From Thermohalobaculum sp050331335 (GTDB lineage: Bacteria; Pseudomonadota; Alphaproteobacteria; Rhodobacterales; Rhodobacteraceae), in the NCBI GenBank assembly GCA_050331335.1, contig JBHJGY010000009.1, positions 1 to 10,747 on the forward strand: 10,747 nucleotides of DNA, written 5' to 3'. The notes beneath the pieces are model-generated. The model was not told the origin of the DNA, did no database searches, and saw only the letters and a list, made by a program, of their open reading frames with translations. This document shows, one piece after another, positions 1 through 6,786 of the stretch (position 1 is its first letter; the number at the start of each line of letters is the position of its first letter). A program made the position numbers and the translations under genes.

Positions 1-268
1 CGTTGGCGGCGTTGGCGGCGGCGTTGGCGGCGGCTGTCACCTCCGTCGCCCTGGTCGGTCCCACCGCCGCGACCTGGGCGACGGCCATACCACGAAAGAT
101 GGGCAGCAGGATGTCGCGCCGGGCGCGGTCGTCGATCCGGCGCAGGAGCGTCGGCCAGACCGGCAGGATGCGCAGCGCGCTCCGGCCGGCGAGGGCGACC
201 GACACCGCCCGGTCCCGCCCCTCGAGCCAGCGCCTGAACTCGTCCTCGCTGGAAATCGCGACCGTCAA
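1..268 (-). CDS. Partial hypothetical protein, N-terminal 89 codons, runs off the left edge
   Basis: I do not recognise this protein. It reads open on the minus strand from a TTG start at 268 to the window edge. The start is supported by a strong purine run (GGGGGAGGGG) ending about six bases upstream; no ATG lies in frame nearby. The visible part begins with a charged amphipathic stretch (EDEFRRWLEGRDRA, residues 8-21), continues with a mixed helix rich in Arg, Leu and Ile, and then enters an Ala-rich tract with regularly placed Asn (residues 79-89, AAANAAANAAN). That tract is the GTTGGCGGC-like repeat seen at bases 1-36. No signal peptide or membrane segment is seen. It lies 49 bases downstream of doeA on the same strand and could be co-transcribed with it. 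A 6-bp hairpin in the gap (286-302) has no T-run and is not a convincing terminator. Alternative: a downstream start at the in-frame ATG (codon 61), which would leave little of the conserved-looking part. Confidence 0.6.
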   Translation of the reverse strand, partial: MTVAISSEDEFRRWLEGRDRAVSVALAGRSALRILPVWPTLLRRIDDRARRDILLPIFRGMAVAQVAAVGPTRATEVTAAANAAANAAN

Positions 269-317
269 ATCCGCCCCTCCCCCAACGGCCCTACTGGGGC
301 CGCCGGAGAGGCGCGGG

Positions 318-1517
318 TCAAGCGTTCTCTTTGACGAAGAGCTTGCGCGGCGTCGTCGAGAACGCCTCGGCGCCGGCCCCGTCGCGCACCAGGATCGTCT
401 CGGTGATCTCGAGCCCCCAGTCGGGCGTCCAGATCGCGGGCATCAGATGGATCGTCATCCCCGCCGCCAGCACGGTCTCGTCGGAGGGGCGCAAGCTGAA
501 GGTCCGCTCGCCCCAATCCGGCGGGTAGGAGAGGCCCACCGGATAGCCGCAGCGCCCGTCCTTCTCCACCCTGTGGCGGGCCAGCGCCCCGAAGAGCGCG
601 CGCGCCACATCGCCCGCGGTGTTGCCGGGCCGCGCGGCCGCGAGCGCCTCTGCGATGCCCTCGACCACAGCCGCCTCGGCGCTCAGCATCGCTTTGGGCG
701 GGGTGCCAAGATAGACCGTCCGGCAGAGCGGCGCATGGTAGCGCCGATAGCAGCCCGAAAGCTCGAAGAAGACCCCCCGGTCGCCGGCATATTCCTTCTC
801 GGACCAGGTCAGATGGGCGGCGGAGGCGTCCTGTCCGGCCGGCAGGAGCGGCACGATGGCGGGATAGTCGCCGCCGAACGGCCCGTCGGCATCTTCCCCG
901 CCCGTCAGCGCCACCCGGTAGATCTCGGCGGCGAGGTCGTTGCCCCGCAGGCCGGGCCGGATGATCTCGCGGGCGCGGGCCTGGGCAGCCTCGGAGATCA
1001 GCATCGCCCGGCGCATGAAGCGGATCTCGGCCGGCGACTTCACCGCCCGCGCCCAATTGACGAGCCCGGTGGCATCCGCCGGGGCGCGGCCGAGGGCGGC
1101 AGTCAGGACCGCGTGGGCGCGGGCAGAGTAGTAGTAGTTTTCGTGCTCCGTCGCGACGCGCAGCCCCGCCCAGCCGCGGGCGGCAAGTGTCTGCGCGAGG
1201 TGGTCCATCGCGTGGTTTGGCGGGTTCATCACATAGTCGTCGGCGTAATCGACGATTGCCGCTTCGGCCATGTAGCAGGTGCGCAAGGCCCCCGCGGCAT
1301 CCATCCGCCGGCCCCAATAGACCGGCTCTCCGGTCGGGCCGACGATTACCGCCTGGTGGACGTAGAAGCTCCAGCCGTCATAGCCCGTCAGCCAGGCCAT
1401 GTTGGAGGGATCGCTGACGATAAGCACCTCGTGTCCGGCGGCGTCCATCGCGCGGCGCACCCGGGTAAGGCGGTCGGCATATTCTTTACGGTCGAAGGGG
1501 AGGGGGATATCGGGCAT
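318..1517 (-). CDS. doeA: Ectoine hydrolase DoeA/EutD (M24 peptidase-like fold)
   Basis: The enzyme opens the pyrimidine ring of ectoine to give N-acetyl-2,4-diaminobutyrate, the first step of cytoplasmic ectoine catabolism; DoeB/EutE then deacetylates the product. From the ATG at 1517 the protein has 399 residues, which as I recall is the usual DoeA length. The longer frame starting at 1571 adds 18 residues that look non-native, and AGGT lies about eight bases upstream of 1517. Family hallmarks: SDPSNMAWLTGYDGWSFYVHQ (35-55), DATGLVNWARAVKSP (148-162), FGGDYPAIVPLLPAG (214-228), FELSGCYRRYHAPLCRTVYLG (251-271), EKDGRCGYPVGLSYPPDWGE (318-337), the EITET motif (370-374) and the C-terminal PRKLFVK. 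The Gly-His-Gly motif of metal-dependent M24 aminopeptidases is absent (GYPVGLSYPP instead), as expected for the creatinase-like members. No doeB, doeC, doeD or ectoine transporter is next to it. Alternative: another creatinase-like M24 hydrolase, but the match to DoeA motifs runs the whole length. Confidence 0.88.
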   Translation of the reverse strand: MPDIPLPFDRKEYADRLTRVRRAMDAAGHEVLIVSDPSNMAWLTGYDGWSFYVHQAVIVGPTGEPVYWGRRMDAAGALRTCYMAEAAIVDYADDYVMNPPNHAMDHLAQTLAARGWAGLRVATEHENYYYSARAHAVLTAALGRAPADATGLVNWARAVKSPAEIRFMRRAMLISEAAQARAREIIRPGLRGNDLAAEIYRVALTGGEDADGPFGGDYPAIVPLLPAGQDASAAHLTWSEKEYAGDRGVFFELSGCYRRYHAPLCRTVYLGTPPKAMLSAEAAVVEGIAEALAAARPGNTAGDVARALFGALARHRVEKDGRCGYPVGLSYPPDWGERTFSLRPSDETVLAAGMTIHLMPAIWTPDWGLEITETILVRDGAGAEAFSTTPRKLFVKENA

Positions 1518-1542
1518 TGGCTGACCTGGTTGCTGCGACCCC

Positions 1543-1571
1543 ATAGCCGGCCAACGCGGCGCCGCTGTCAA
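1543..1571 (-). promoter_or_regulatory. Possible doeA promoter
   Basis: On the minus strand a perfect TTGACA -35 box (1571-1566) is followed after 17 bases by GGCTAT (1548-1543), 26 bases before the doeA ATG. The -10 is poor, so this is a tentative call. The spacer begins with the 10-bp palindrome GCGGCGCCGC (1556-1565), which could be an operator half or chance in GC-rich DNA. The upstream terminator at 1590-1619 means doeA needs a promoter in this short interval. Confidence 0.3.
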
Positions 1572-1589
1572 GCTGGGCGGCAGCTCCCG

Positions 1590-1619
1590 AAAAAGAACCC
1601 GCGGAGCGAACTCCGCGGG
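1590..1619 (-). terminator. Intrinsic terminator of small RNA copy A
   Basis: On the minus strand a 9-bp GC-rich stem (arms 1611-1619 and 1598-1606) with a TTCG tetraloop (1607-1610) is followed by TTCTTTTT (1597-1590). The T-run exists only on the minus strand; on the plus strand the hairpin is followed by GCCAGTTGG. It lies upstream of doeA, so it also shields doeA from read-through. Confidence 0.8.
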
Positions 1620-1645
1620 CCAGTTGGAACGAGGGACAGTGCAGT
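1590..1645 (-). ncRNA. Candidate small RNA, copy A of a duplicated pair
   Basis: This is a putative 56-nt leftward transcript. The 5' part is an unpaired-looking head (ACTGCACTGTCCCTCGTTCC, then AACTGG). The 3' part is a perfect 9-bp hairpin, CCCGCGGAG pairing with CTCCGCGGG around a TTCG loop, followed by TTCTTTTT: a classic intrinsic terminator. A CATACA -10-like box lies at 1657-1652, about seven bases before the proposed start; no convincing -35 is seen. The unit is nearly identical to 1888-1943, and identity rises sharply at the proposed start, which helps place the 5' end. The head contains CCCUC, a sequence able to pair with Shine-Dalgarno regions. The family is unknown to me. Alternative: a terminator-bearing repeat, or the 3' end of a longer transcript. 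Expression is not shown by sequence. Confidence 0.55.
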
Positions 1646-1887
1646 GACAAGTGTATGGCCGTTAGATGTGTCCGGCATATGTCCGCAGTTGTCTCATTTG
1701 TAACCAGGTTAGGGCGGGACCGGCCCGTCATGCCTGTCACGCTACGGGACCCCGTGGAGAGGGGAGCCGCCGCGGGCGAGCCTCGAGTGACTGCGGTTTC
1801 GAGAACGAGGCGAGCAGGCGGGCGCAACGCCGATGGAAGCCCCGGCTGTCGGGTTTGGTTCAGCGCAGGGAGCGTGTCGCCGGCGCG

Positions 1888-1918
1888 AAAAAAAACCCGC
1901 GAAGGCGAGCTCCGCGGG
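1888..1918 (-). terminator. Intrinsic terminator of small RNA copy B
   Basis: Stem arms at 1918-1910 and 1904-1896 on the minus strand, with a five-base loop and a following run of eight T (1895-1888). The stem is fully paired only in minus-strand RNA, because its G-U pair becomes an A-C mismatch in plus-strand RNA. Direction and strand are therefore well supported. Confidence 0.82.
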
Positions 1919-1943
1919 CCAGTTGGAACGAGGGACGTGCAGT
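1888..1943 (-). ncRNA. Candidate small RNA, copy B of a duplicated pair
   Basis: Second copy of the unit at 1590-1645, same orientation, also 56 nt by the same boundaries. The head ACTGCAC then GTCCCTCGTTCC then AACTGG lacks one T present in copy A. The hairpin is CCCGCGGAG, loop CTCGC, then CTTCGCGGG, with one G-U pair when read as minus-strand RNA, followed by eight T. A CATAAA -10-like box sits at 1955-1950, at the same offset as CATACA in copy A. Upstream of that the two copies stay alignable without gaps for about 55 bases at roughly 55 percent identity by my hand count. This fits duplication of a whole gene with its promoter. The function is unknown. Paired small RNAs with CU-rich heads are known in alphaproteobacteria (for example AbcR1/AbcR2), but I see no evidence that these belong to that family. 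Confidence 0.55.
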
Positions 1944-2197
1944 GAGGTCTTTATGTCCCCGTGCGGTGTCAGTCGGATGTCGCGCCATGTTTCAACTGTA
2001 TCAGTGCCGATGCGCCCGGCATGGCGTGACCGCGACAGGCCCGCGAGCGCGCGCCAACGGCCAGCACCCGATGCGCCTGAGGCCGTCATATCCGTCGACG
2101 CTGGTCTGACACGGCACCAACGCCGGATCTGGGCATACGGAACCGGGCCAATCAGGACGGCGATTGCGCAGGGCCGGTGGCGCGTTAGGCTTGTCCC

Positions 2198-2207
2198 AAA
2201 GGAGGAG
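2198..2207 (+). promoter_or_regulatory. Strong Shine-Dalgarno site fixing the putA start
   Basis: AAAGGAGGAG ends six bases before the ATG at 2214. The open frame extends 127 codons further upstream, but those codons lack family similarity and cross the small RNA region, so this site decides the start. Confidence 0.85.
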
Positions 2208-2213
2208 TGTGCC

Positions 2214-5200
2214 ATGCCAGACATGACGCAAGATGCCGGCTCATCCGCCGAAACACCCGACCTGGACCTCGATGTCGCCCGCGCACGGCTCCGGACCGCC
2301 ATTGTGCGGCCCGAGGCCGAGGTGCTCGAAGAGGCCCGGGCAGTCGCCGCCCTTGCGCCTGATCTCCGCGCCAAGATCTCGGAGCGCGCCGCGGAAGTGG
2401 TCCGCCAAGTGCGCGCCGCCGAGGAGCCCAAGCTGATGGAAAGCTTCCTGGCGCAATTCGGGCTGTCGACCACCGAGGGGGTTGCGCTCATGTGCTTGGC
2501 GGAGGCGCTGCTGCGCGTGCCCGACACCGAGACCATCGATGCGCTCATCGAGGACAAGATTGCCCCCTCCGATTGGAGCCGCCATCTCGGCCGCTCCGCC
2601 TCGACCTTGGTCAACGCCTCGACCTGGGGCCTTATGGTGACGGGCAAGCTGCTCGCGCCCGGGGGAGAGAGCCTCGCGGGCGCGCTGCGCGGGGCGGTCA
2701 AGCGCCTGGGCGAGCCGGTGATCCGGGGTGCGGTGGGTCAGGCAATGAAGGAGCTCGGCCGCGGTTTCGTCTTGGGCCGCACGATCGGCGAAGCAATGGC
2801 CAGGGCGCGCCCCTTCGAGAACGCGGGGCTGCTTTTCTCCTACGATATGCTCGGGGAGGCCGCACGCACCGAGGCGGATGCCCGACGCTACCAGCTCTCC
2901 TACACAGCCGCGATCGCCGCCATCGCCGAGGCTGCCACTCACAAGCACCCCTGGGACAATCCGGGCGTTTCGGTCAAGCTATCGGCGCTTCATCCTCGCT
3001 ATGAAGAGGCCCAGCGCGAGCAGGTGATGGCCGAGCTGGTGCCGAGGGTCAGAGCGCTCGCGCTGCTGGCCAAGACCGCGGAGATGGGCTTCAACATCGA
3101 TGCCGAGGAGCAGGACCGCTTAGATCTCTCGCTGTCGGTCATCGAGGCGGTGCTGGCCGAGCCTGCGCTCGCCGGGTGGGACGGGTTCGGCCTCGTGATC
3201 CAGGCTTACGGCCGCCGTGCGCTTCCGCTGATCGATTGGGTCGCGGCGCTCGCTAAGACCTACGATCGGCGGCTGATGGTGCGCCTCGTCAAGGGGGCCT
3301 ATTGGGACACCGAGATCAAGCGCGCCCAGGTCGAGGGACTTGAGAGCTTCCCGGTCTTCACCCGCAAATCCGCAACCGATGTCAATTTCCTGGCCTGCGC
3401 CCGGCGGCTTTTTGCGGCCTCCGAGCGGCTCTATCCGCAATTTGCCACCCACAACGCTCACACCCTCGTGGCCATGCACGAGATGGCGGGAGGCCGTCCC
3501 TTCGAGGTCCAGCGGCTGTACGGGATGGGCGAGCGCCTGCACGAGGCGGTGCGTGCCGAGAGGGCGGGCCGCTGCCGGATCTATGCGCCCGTCGGCGCCC
3601 ATCGCGACCTGCTCGCCTATCTCGTGCGGCGGCTGCTGGAAAACGGGGCGAACTCGTCCTTCGTCCACCAAATCCTCGATCCCGGTGTCGCGCCCGAGGA
3701 GATTGCCGCAGACCCTCTTGAACGCCTCGACCGCGCCGTCGTGCCCAACCCAGCAGTCTTAGCAGGGCCGGCGCTGTTCTCTCCGATGCGGCAGAACTCC
3801 GCCGGCTGGGATCTCACCGATCCGCTGACCCTGGCCGAGATCGACCGCGGCCGCGCATCTTTTGCGGCGCCCCATGCTTGGGAGGCCGCGCCGCATCTGG
3901 CCATCGGGGTCGGGCGTGGCCCGCGCGTGGACCGTCAGAACCCTGCCAGGCCGGGAGAATTGGTCGGCCATGTGATGGATGCGGCCCCCGAGGATGTGGC
4001 GTCGGCCGTCGAAGCCGCGCGCGCGGCGGCCCCCGCTTGGGCGGCCCTCGGCGGGCAGGCCCGGGGCGACCGGCTCCGCGCTGCGGCCGATGCTTATGAG
4101 GCCAATGCCGCGGAACTCTTTGCGCTTCTCGCTCGGGAGGCGGGGAAGACCTTGCCTGATGCGGTCGCTGAGCTGCGCGAGGCCGTCGACTTCTTGCGCT
4201 ACTACGCAGCCGAGGCGGCGGCGCTTCAGGCAGGGCCTCGGGGGGTCTTCGCTTGCATCAGCCCCTGGAACTTCCCGCTCGCGATCTTCACGGGCCAGGT
4301 GGCTGCGGCGCTTGCGGCCGGCAACGCCGTGTTGGCCAAACCGGCCGAGCAGACGCCCCTCGTCGCGGCCCGGGCGGTCGCGCTTCTCCACGGGGCTGGC
4401 ATCCCCAGGGCGGCGCTGCAGCTGCTGACCGGCGGCGGTGAGATCGGGGCGGCGCTCACTGCAGACCCTCGGGTCGATGGTGTTGCGTTCACCGGCTCCA
4501 CCGAGACCGCTAAGAAGATCGACCGCGCAATGGCCGAGCACCTCGCCCCGGATGCCCCGCTCATCGCAGAGACCGGGGGGATCAACGCGATGATCGTCGA
4601 TTCGACCGCCCTTCTCGAACAGGCCGTGCGCGATATCGTCACCTCCGCCTTTCGCTCGGCCGGACAGCGCTGCTCGGCGCTGCGGATGCTCTATGTCCAA
4701 CAAGACGTAGCGGAGCCGTTGCTGGAGATGCTCGCCGGCGCGATGGAGACCCTGGTGCTGGGCGATCCCTGGGCGCTGTCGACCGATATCGGCCCGGTGA
4801 TCGACGCACAGGCGCGGCAGCAGATCGAGGCCCATATCGACAAGCTCGCCGCCGAAGGCCGTGTGCTCAAGCGGCTTGCGCCGCCTCAGGCGGGGCATTT
4901 CGTCGGGCCGGCGCTCTTGCAGCTCTCCGGCATCGCTGCGCTGGAGGCCGAGGTGTTCGGCCCGGTGCTCCATGTCGCGACCTTCGCCGGCGAGGAGATC
5001 GATCGGGTGGTCGATGCGATCAACGCCAAGGGTTATGGGCTTACCCTGGGGCTGCACAGCCGGATCGACGCGCGGGTCGACCAGGTGACGCGGCGTGCGC
5101 GGGTCGGCAATGCTTATGTCAACCGCAACCAGATCGGCGCGGTGGTCGGGTCCCAGCCCTTTGGCGGTGAAGGGCTGTCCGGCACTGGACCGAAAGCGGG

Positions 5201-5786
5201 CGGGCCACAGTATCTATCGCGCTTCGTCGGCGTGCCGGCGGGTCAGACGCTGCATCCCGCGCCGGTCGGTGGGGTGGCGCTGACCGGGGCATCGGTGGCG
5301 GCGGCGCTCGCACGGCTGACCCGGCCCGACGAGGTACAATCGGTCGAGACGCTGCCGGGTCCTACGGGGGAGAGCAATCGGCTGGCGCAGGTGCCGCGAG
5401 GCCGGGTGCTCTGCCTAGGGCCGTCGCGGGCCGCGGCGATCGCCCAAGCTGCGAAGGCGCTGGAGGCGGGGAATGCCGCGTTGATCGTGGCACCTGGCGC
5501 GCCGGAGGCGGATATCGAGACGCGGGGATCGGTGCTCGCCCTCGACGGGGTCCTGTCGGCGGCGGAGGTGGCCGAGCTCGACGGGATCGATGCCGTGGCC
5601 AGTGATGCCGGAACGGACGCCCTCAAGGCGCTCCGACAGGCGCTTGCCGGGCGGCCCGGACCGATTCTGCCGCTCCTCTCGGCTGCCGATCCGATCGGCC
5701 GCTATCAGATCGAGCGCCATCTCTGTATCGACACGACGGCCGCCGGCGGCAATGCGGCGCTGCTGGCGGAGATCGACGACGGATGA
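2214..5786 (+). CDS. putA: Bifunctional proline dehydrogenase / L-glutamate gamma-semialdehyde dehydrogenase PutA
   Basis: PutA oxidises proline to P5C with FAD, passing electrons to quinone at the membrane. It then oxidises glutamate semialdehyde to glutamate with NAD+, with channelling between sites. The protein has 1190 residues. The proline dehydrogenase barrel spans about 200-490: SVKLSALHPRYE (253-264), NIDAEE (294-299), RLVKGAYWDTEIKRAQ (357-372), FATHNAHT (410-417), YAPVGAHRDLLAYLVRRLLE (457-476). The aldehyde dehydrogenase part spans about 570-1010: ISPWNFPLAIFTGQ (682-695), FTGSTETAKKI (759-769), Glu786 in AETGG, catalytic Cys820 in SAGQRCSALR, EVFGPVLHV (913-921). The C-terminal tail ends in the conserved PutA motif CIDTTAAGGNAALLA (1171-1185). 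The N-terminal ribbon-helix-helix of E. coli PutA is missing, so it is a bifunctional enzyme with a C-terminal extra domain and not a self-repressor. Regulation by a separate PutR is expected but not visible. A weak promoter-like pair, TTGCGC (2164) and TAGGCT (2186), is the best seen upstream. Confidence 0.96.
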   Translation: MPDMTQDAGSSAETPDLDLDVARARLRTAIVRPEAEVLEEARAVAALAPDLRAKISERAAEVVRQVRAAEEPKLMESFLAQFGLSTTEGVALMCLAEALLRVPDTETIDALIEDKIAPSDWSRHLGRSASTLVNASTWGLMVTGKLLAPGGESLAGALRGAVKRLGEPVIRGAVGQAMKELGRGFVLGRTIGEAMARARPFENAGLLFSYDMLGEAARTEADARRYQLSYTAAIAAIAEAATHKHPWDNPGVSVKLSALHPRYEEAQREQVMAELVPRVRALALLAKTAEMGFNIDAEEQDRLDLSLSVIEAVLAEPALAGWDGFGLVIQAYGRRALPLIDWVAALAKTYDRRLMVRLVKGAYWDTEIKRAQVEGLESFPVFTRKSATDVNFLACARRLFAASERLYPQFATHNAHTLVAMHEMAGGRPFEVQRLYGMGERLHEAVRAERAGRCRIYAPVGAHRDLLAYLVRRLLENGANSSFVHQILDPGVAPEEIAADPLERLDRAVVPNPAVLAGPALFSPMRQNSAGWDLTDPLTLAEIDRGRASFAAPHAWEAAPHLAIGVGRGPRVDRQNPARPGELVGHVMDAAPEDVASAVEAARAAAPAWAALGGQARGDRLRAAADAYEANAAELFALLAREAGKTLPDAVAELREAVDFLRYYAAEAAALQAGPRGVFACISPWNFPLAIFTGQVAAALAAGNAVLAKPAEQTPLVAARAVALLHGAGIPRAALQLLTGGGEIGAALTADPRVDGVAFTGSTETAKKIDRAMAEHLAPDAPLIAETGGINAMIVDSTALLEQAVRDIVTSAFRSAGQRCSALRMLYVQQDVAEPLLEMLAGAMETLVLGDPWALSTDIGPVIDAQARQQIEAHIDKLAAEGRVLKRLAPPQAGHFVGPALLQLSGIAALEAEVFGPVLHVATFAGEEIDRVVDAINAKGYGLTLGLHSRIDARVDQVTRRARVGNAYVNRNQIGAVVGSQPFGGEGLSGTGPKAGGPQYLSRFVGVPAGQTLHPAPVGGVALTGASVAAALARLTRPDEVQSVETLPGPTGESNRLAQVPRGRVLCLGPSRAAAIAQAAKALEAGNAALIVAPGAPEADIETRGSVLALDGVLSAAEVAELDGIDAVASDAGTDALKALRQALAGRPGPILPLLSAADPIGRYQIERHLCIDTTAAGGNAALLAEIDDG

Positions 5787-5795
5787 CACGGGCCC

Positions 5796-5818
5796 GGGCC
5801 GGGGTGTGCCCCCGGTCC
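5796..5818 (+). terminator. Hairpin between convergent putA and bdhA
   Basis: Nine-bp stem, GGGCCGGGG pairing with CCCCGGTCC (one G-U pair) around a TGTGC loop, ten bases after the putA stop. No T-run follows on either strand, so it may slow or end transcription only weakly. Its place in the 51-base convergent gap is what one expects of a shared terminator. Confidence 0.45.
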
Positions 5819-5837
5819 GGCGTTCGAGAACCTTGCC

Positions 5838-6623
5838 TCAGATAGCGGTCCAGCCGCCGTCGACCGAGATCGTCGTGCCGGTGATCTGGGCTGCGTCGTC
5901 GGAGCAGAGGAAGGCCACGGTGCCGCCCAATTGCCCGGTGGTGGCGAAGGCCTTGGAAGGTTGGCGATCGAGCAGGACCTCGCGGATCACCGTCTCCCGA
6001 TCCATGTTGTACTTTGCCATGGTGTCGGGGATCTGGTCTTCGACGAGGGGGGTCAGCACGTAGCCGGGGCAGACAGCGTTGCAGGTGATGGGCTCCTCGG
6101 CGGTTTCGAGCGCGACCACCTTGGAGAGCCCGACGATGCCGTGCTTCGCGGCGACATAGGCCGACTTGAAGGGCGAGGCGGTCAGCCCGTGCGCCGACGC
6201 GATATTGACCACCCGTCCCCAGCCCTGCTTGCGCATCTCCGGCAGCGCGGCGGCAGTCGTATGGAAGGCCGAGGAGAGGTTGATCGCAAGGATTGCGTTC
6301 CACTTGGCGACAGGAAAGTCCTCGATTTTTTCCACATGCTGGATGCCGGCATTGTTCACCAGAATGTCGACTTTGCCGAAAGCCTCGACGGTTTTGGCGA
6401 TCAGCGCCCGGCACTGATCGCCATCGGACATGTCCGCCTGGATGTACCGCGCCTGGGAGTTTGTCTCCTGGGTGATCTTTTCGGCGAGCGCGTGGTCCTC
6501 TGCGGTGTCCGAAAAGGAGTTGAGCACCACCTTGGCACCGCGCTTGGCGAGCTCTTCGGCGACGCCGAGGCCGATGCCGGAGTTCGATCCGGTGATGACG
6601 GCGATTTTCCCTTCGATCGACAT
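5838..6623 (-). CDS. bdhA: 3-Hydroxybutyrate dehydrogenase BdhA (SDR family)
   Basis: This enzyme interconverts D-3-hydroxybutyrate and acetoacetate with NAD in the cytoplasm, in use of poly-3-hydroxybutyrate monomers. The protein has 261 residues, standard for classical short-chain dehydrogenases. Seen: cofactor motif TGSNSGIG (11-18), NNAG (90-93), Asn115, Ser143, and the catalytic YVAAK (156-160). The segment NIASAHGLTASPFKSAYVAAK (140-160) and the NAVCPGYVLTPLVEDQIPD stretch (182-200) are typical of BdhA, more than of other SDR reductases. The C-terminus GTTISVDGGWTAI is also standard. The ATG at 6623 is chosen over the longer frame because GGAAGGGG lies eight bases upstream and the sequence from MSIEGKIAVITG is the normal family N-terminus. 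It is convergent with putA and divergent from the solute-binding protein gene, so probably monocistronic. Alternative: another 3-hydroxyacyl-type SDR; unlikely. Confidence 0.9.
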   Translation of the reverse strand: MSIEGKIAVITGSNSGIGLGVAEELAKRGAKVVLNSFSDTAEDHALAEKITQETNSQARYIQADMSDGDQCRALIAKTVEAFGKVDILVNNAGIQHVEKIEDFPVAKWNAILAINLSSAFHTTAAALPEMRKQGWGRVVNIASAHGLTASPFKSAYVAAKHGIVGLSKVVALETAEEPITCNAVCPGYVLTPLVEDQIPDTMAKYNMDRETVIREVLLDRQPSKAFATTGQLGGTVAFLCSDDAAQITGTTISVDGGWTAI

Positions 6624-6757
6624 TGGGTCGTCCCCTTCCTTATGCCATGGTCGTGCGGCGTGCTCAGGGCGCCCCGCTTTGCGCCGTGAGTTTATGACGG
6701 AAGGGTTCGCGGATGAACCAGGCTCCAACAGATTTTACGGCTGCGCCGGGGGAGGCC

Positions 6758-6786
6758 AAAAAAAAAGCGCCTCCCGAAGGAGGCGC
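6758..6786 (-). terminator. Intrinsic terminator of the leftward small RNA candidate
   Basis: On the minus strand a perfect 8-bp stem, GCGCCTCC with GGAGGCGC (arms 6786-6779 and 6774-6767), closed by a TTCG loop, is followed by nine T (6766-6758). There is no T-run on the plus strand. No protein gene on the minus strand ends here, so it must end a short non-coding transcript. Confidence 0.85.

Larger units (their letters stand above)
1518..2213. other. Divergent doeA-putA intergenic region without a protein gene
   Basis: This 696-base stretch has no open frame that resembles a protein; long frames across it are extensions of neighbouring genes or GC-rich shadows. It contains two copies, about 298 bases apart, of a roughly 55-base near-identical unit (1590-1647 and 1888-1945), described as twin leftward small RNA genes. 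Between them (1660-1885) I see only weak inverted repeats, such as ACGGG and CCCGT around 1744-1755 and CCTCG with CGAGG around 1781-1810. From 1960 to 2195 nothing but presumptive putA upstream control sequence is visible. No clear PutR (Lrp-type) operator could be identified by eye, and no putR gene lies in the window. Confidence 0.7.

Noticed and set aside
286..302. Hairpin CGGCCC / GGGCCG as a doeA terminator
   Set aside because: The stem is only six bp and no T-run follows on the minus strand; the downstream gene may be in the same transcript.
3..1703. 566-residue plus-strand open frame opposite doeA
   Set aside because: It is Arg/Gly/Pro-rich with no family motifs and is antisense to a clearly conserved gene; a GC-rich shadow.
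1777..1815. Inverted repeat CCTCG / CGAGG between the two RNA copies
   Set aside because: Short arms with a long loop in GC-rich DNA, no T-run and no relation to the duplicated units; not distinguishable from chance.
2164..2191. putA promoter TTGCGC / TAGGCT
   Set aside because: Weak boxes with a 16-base spacer, and the start would fall at the edge of the ribosome site; too weak to list as a feature.
3759..5057. 432-residue minus-strand open frame inside putA
   Set aside because: It is antisense to the continuous, motif-rich putA coding frame and has atypical composition.
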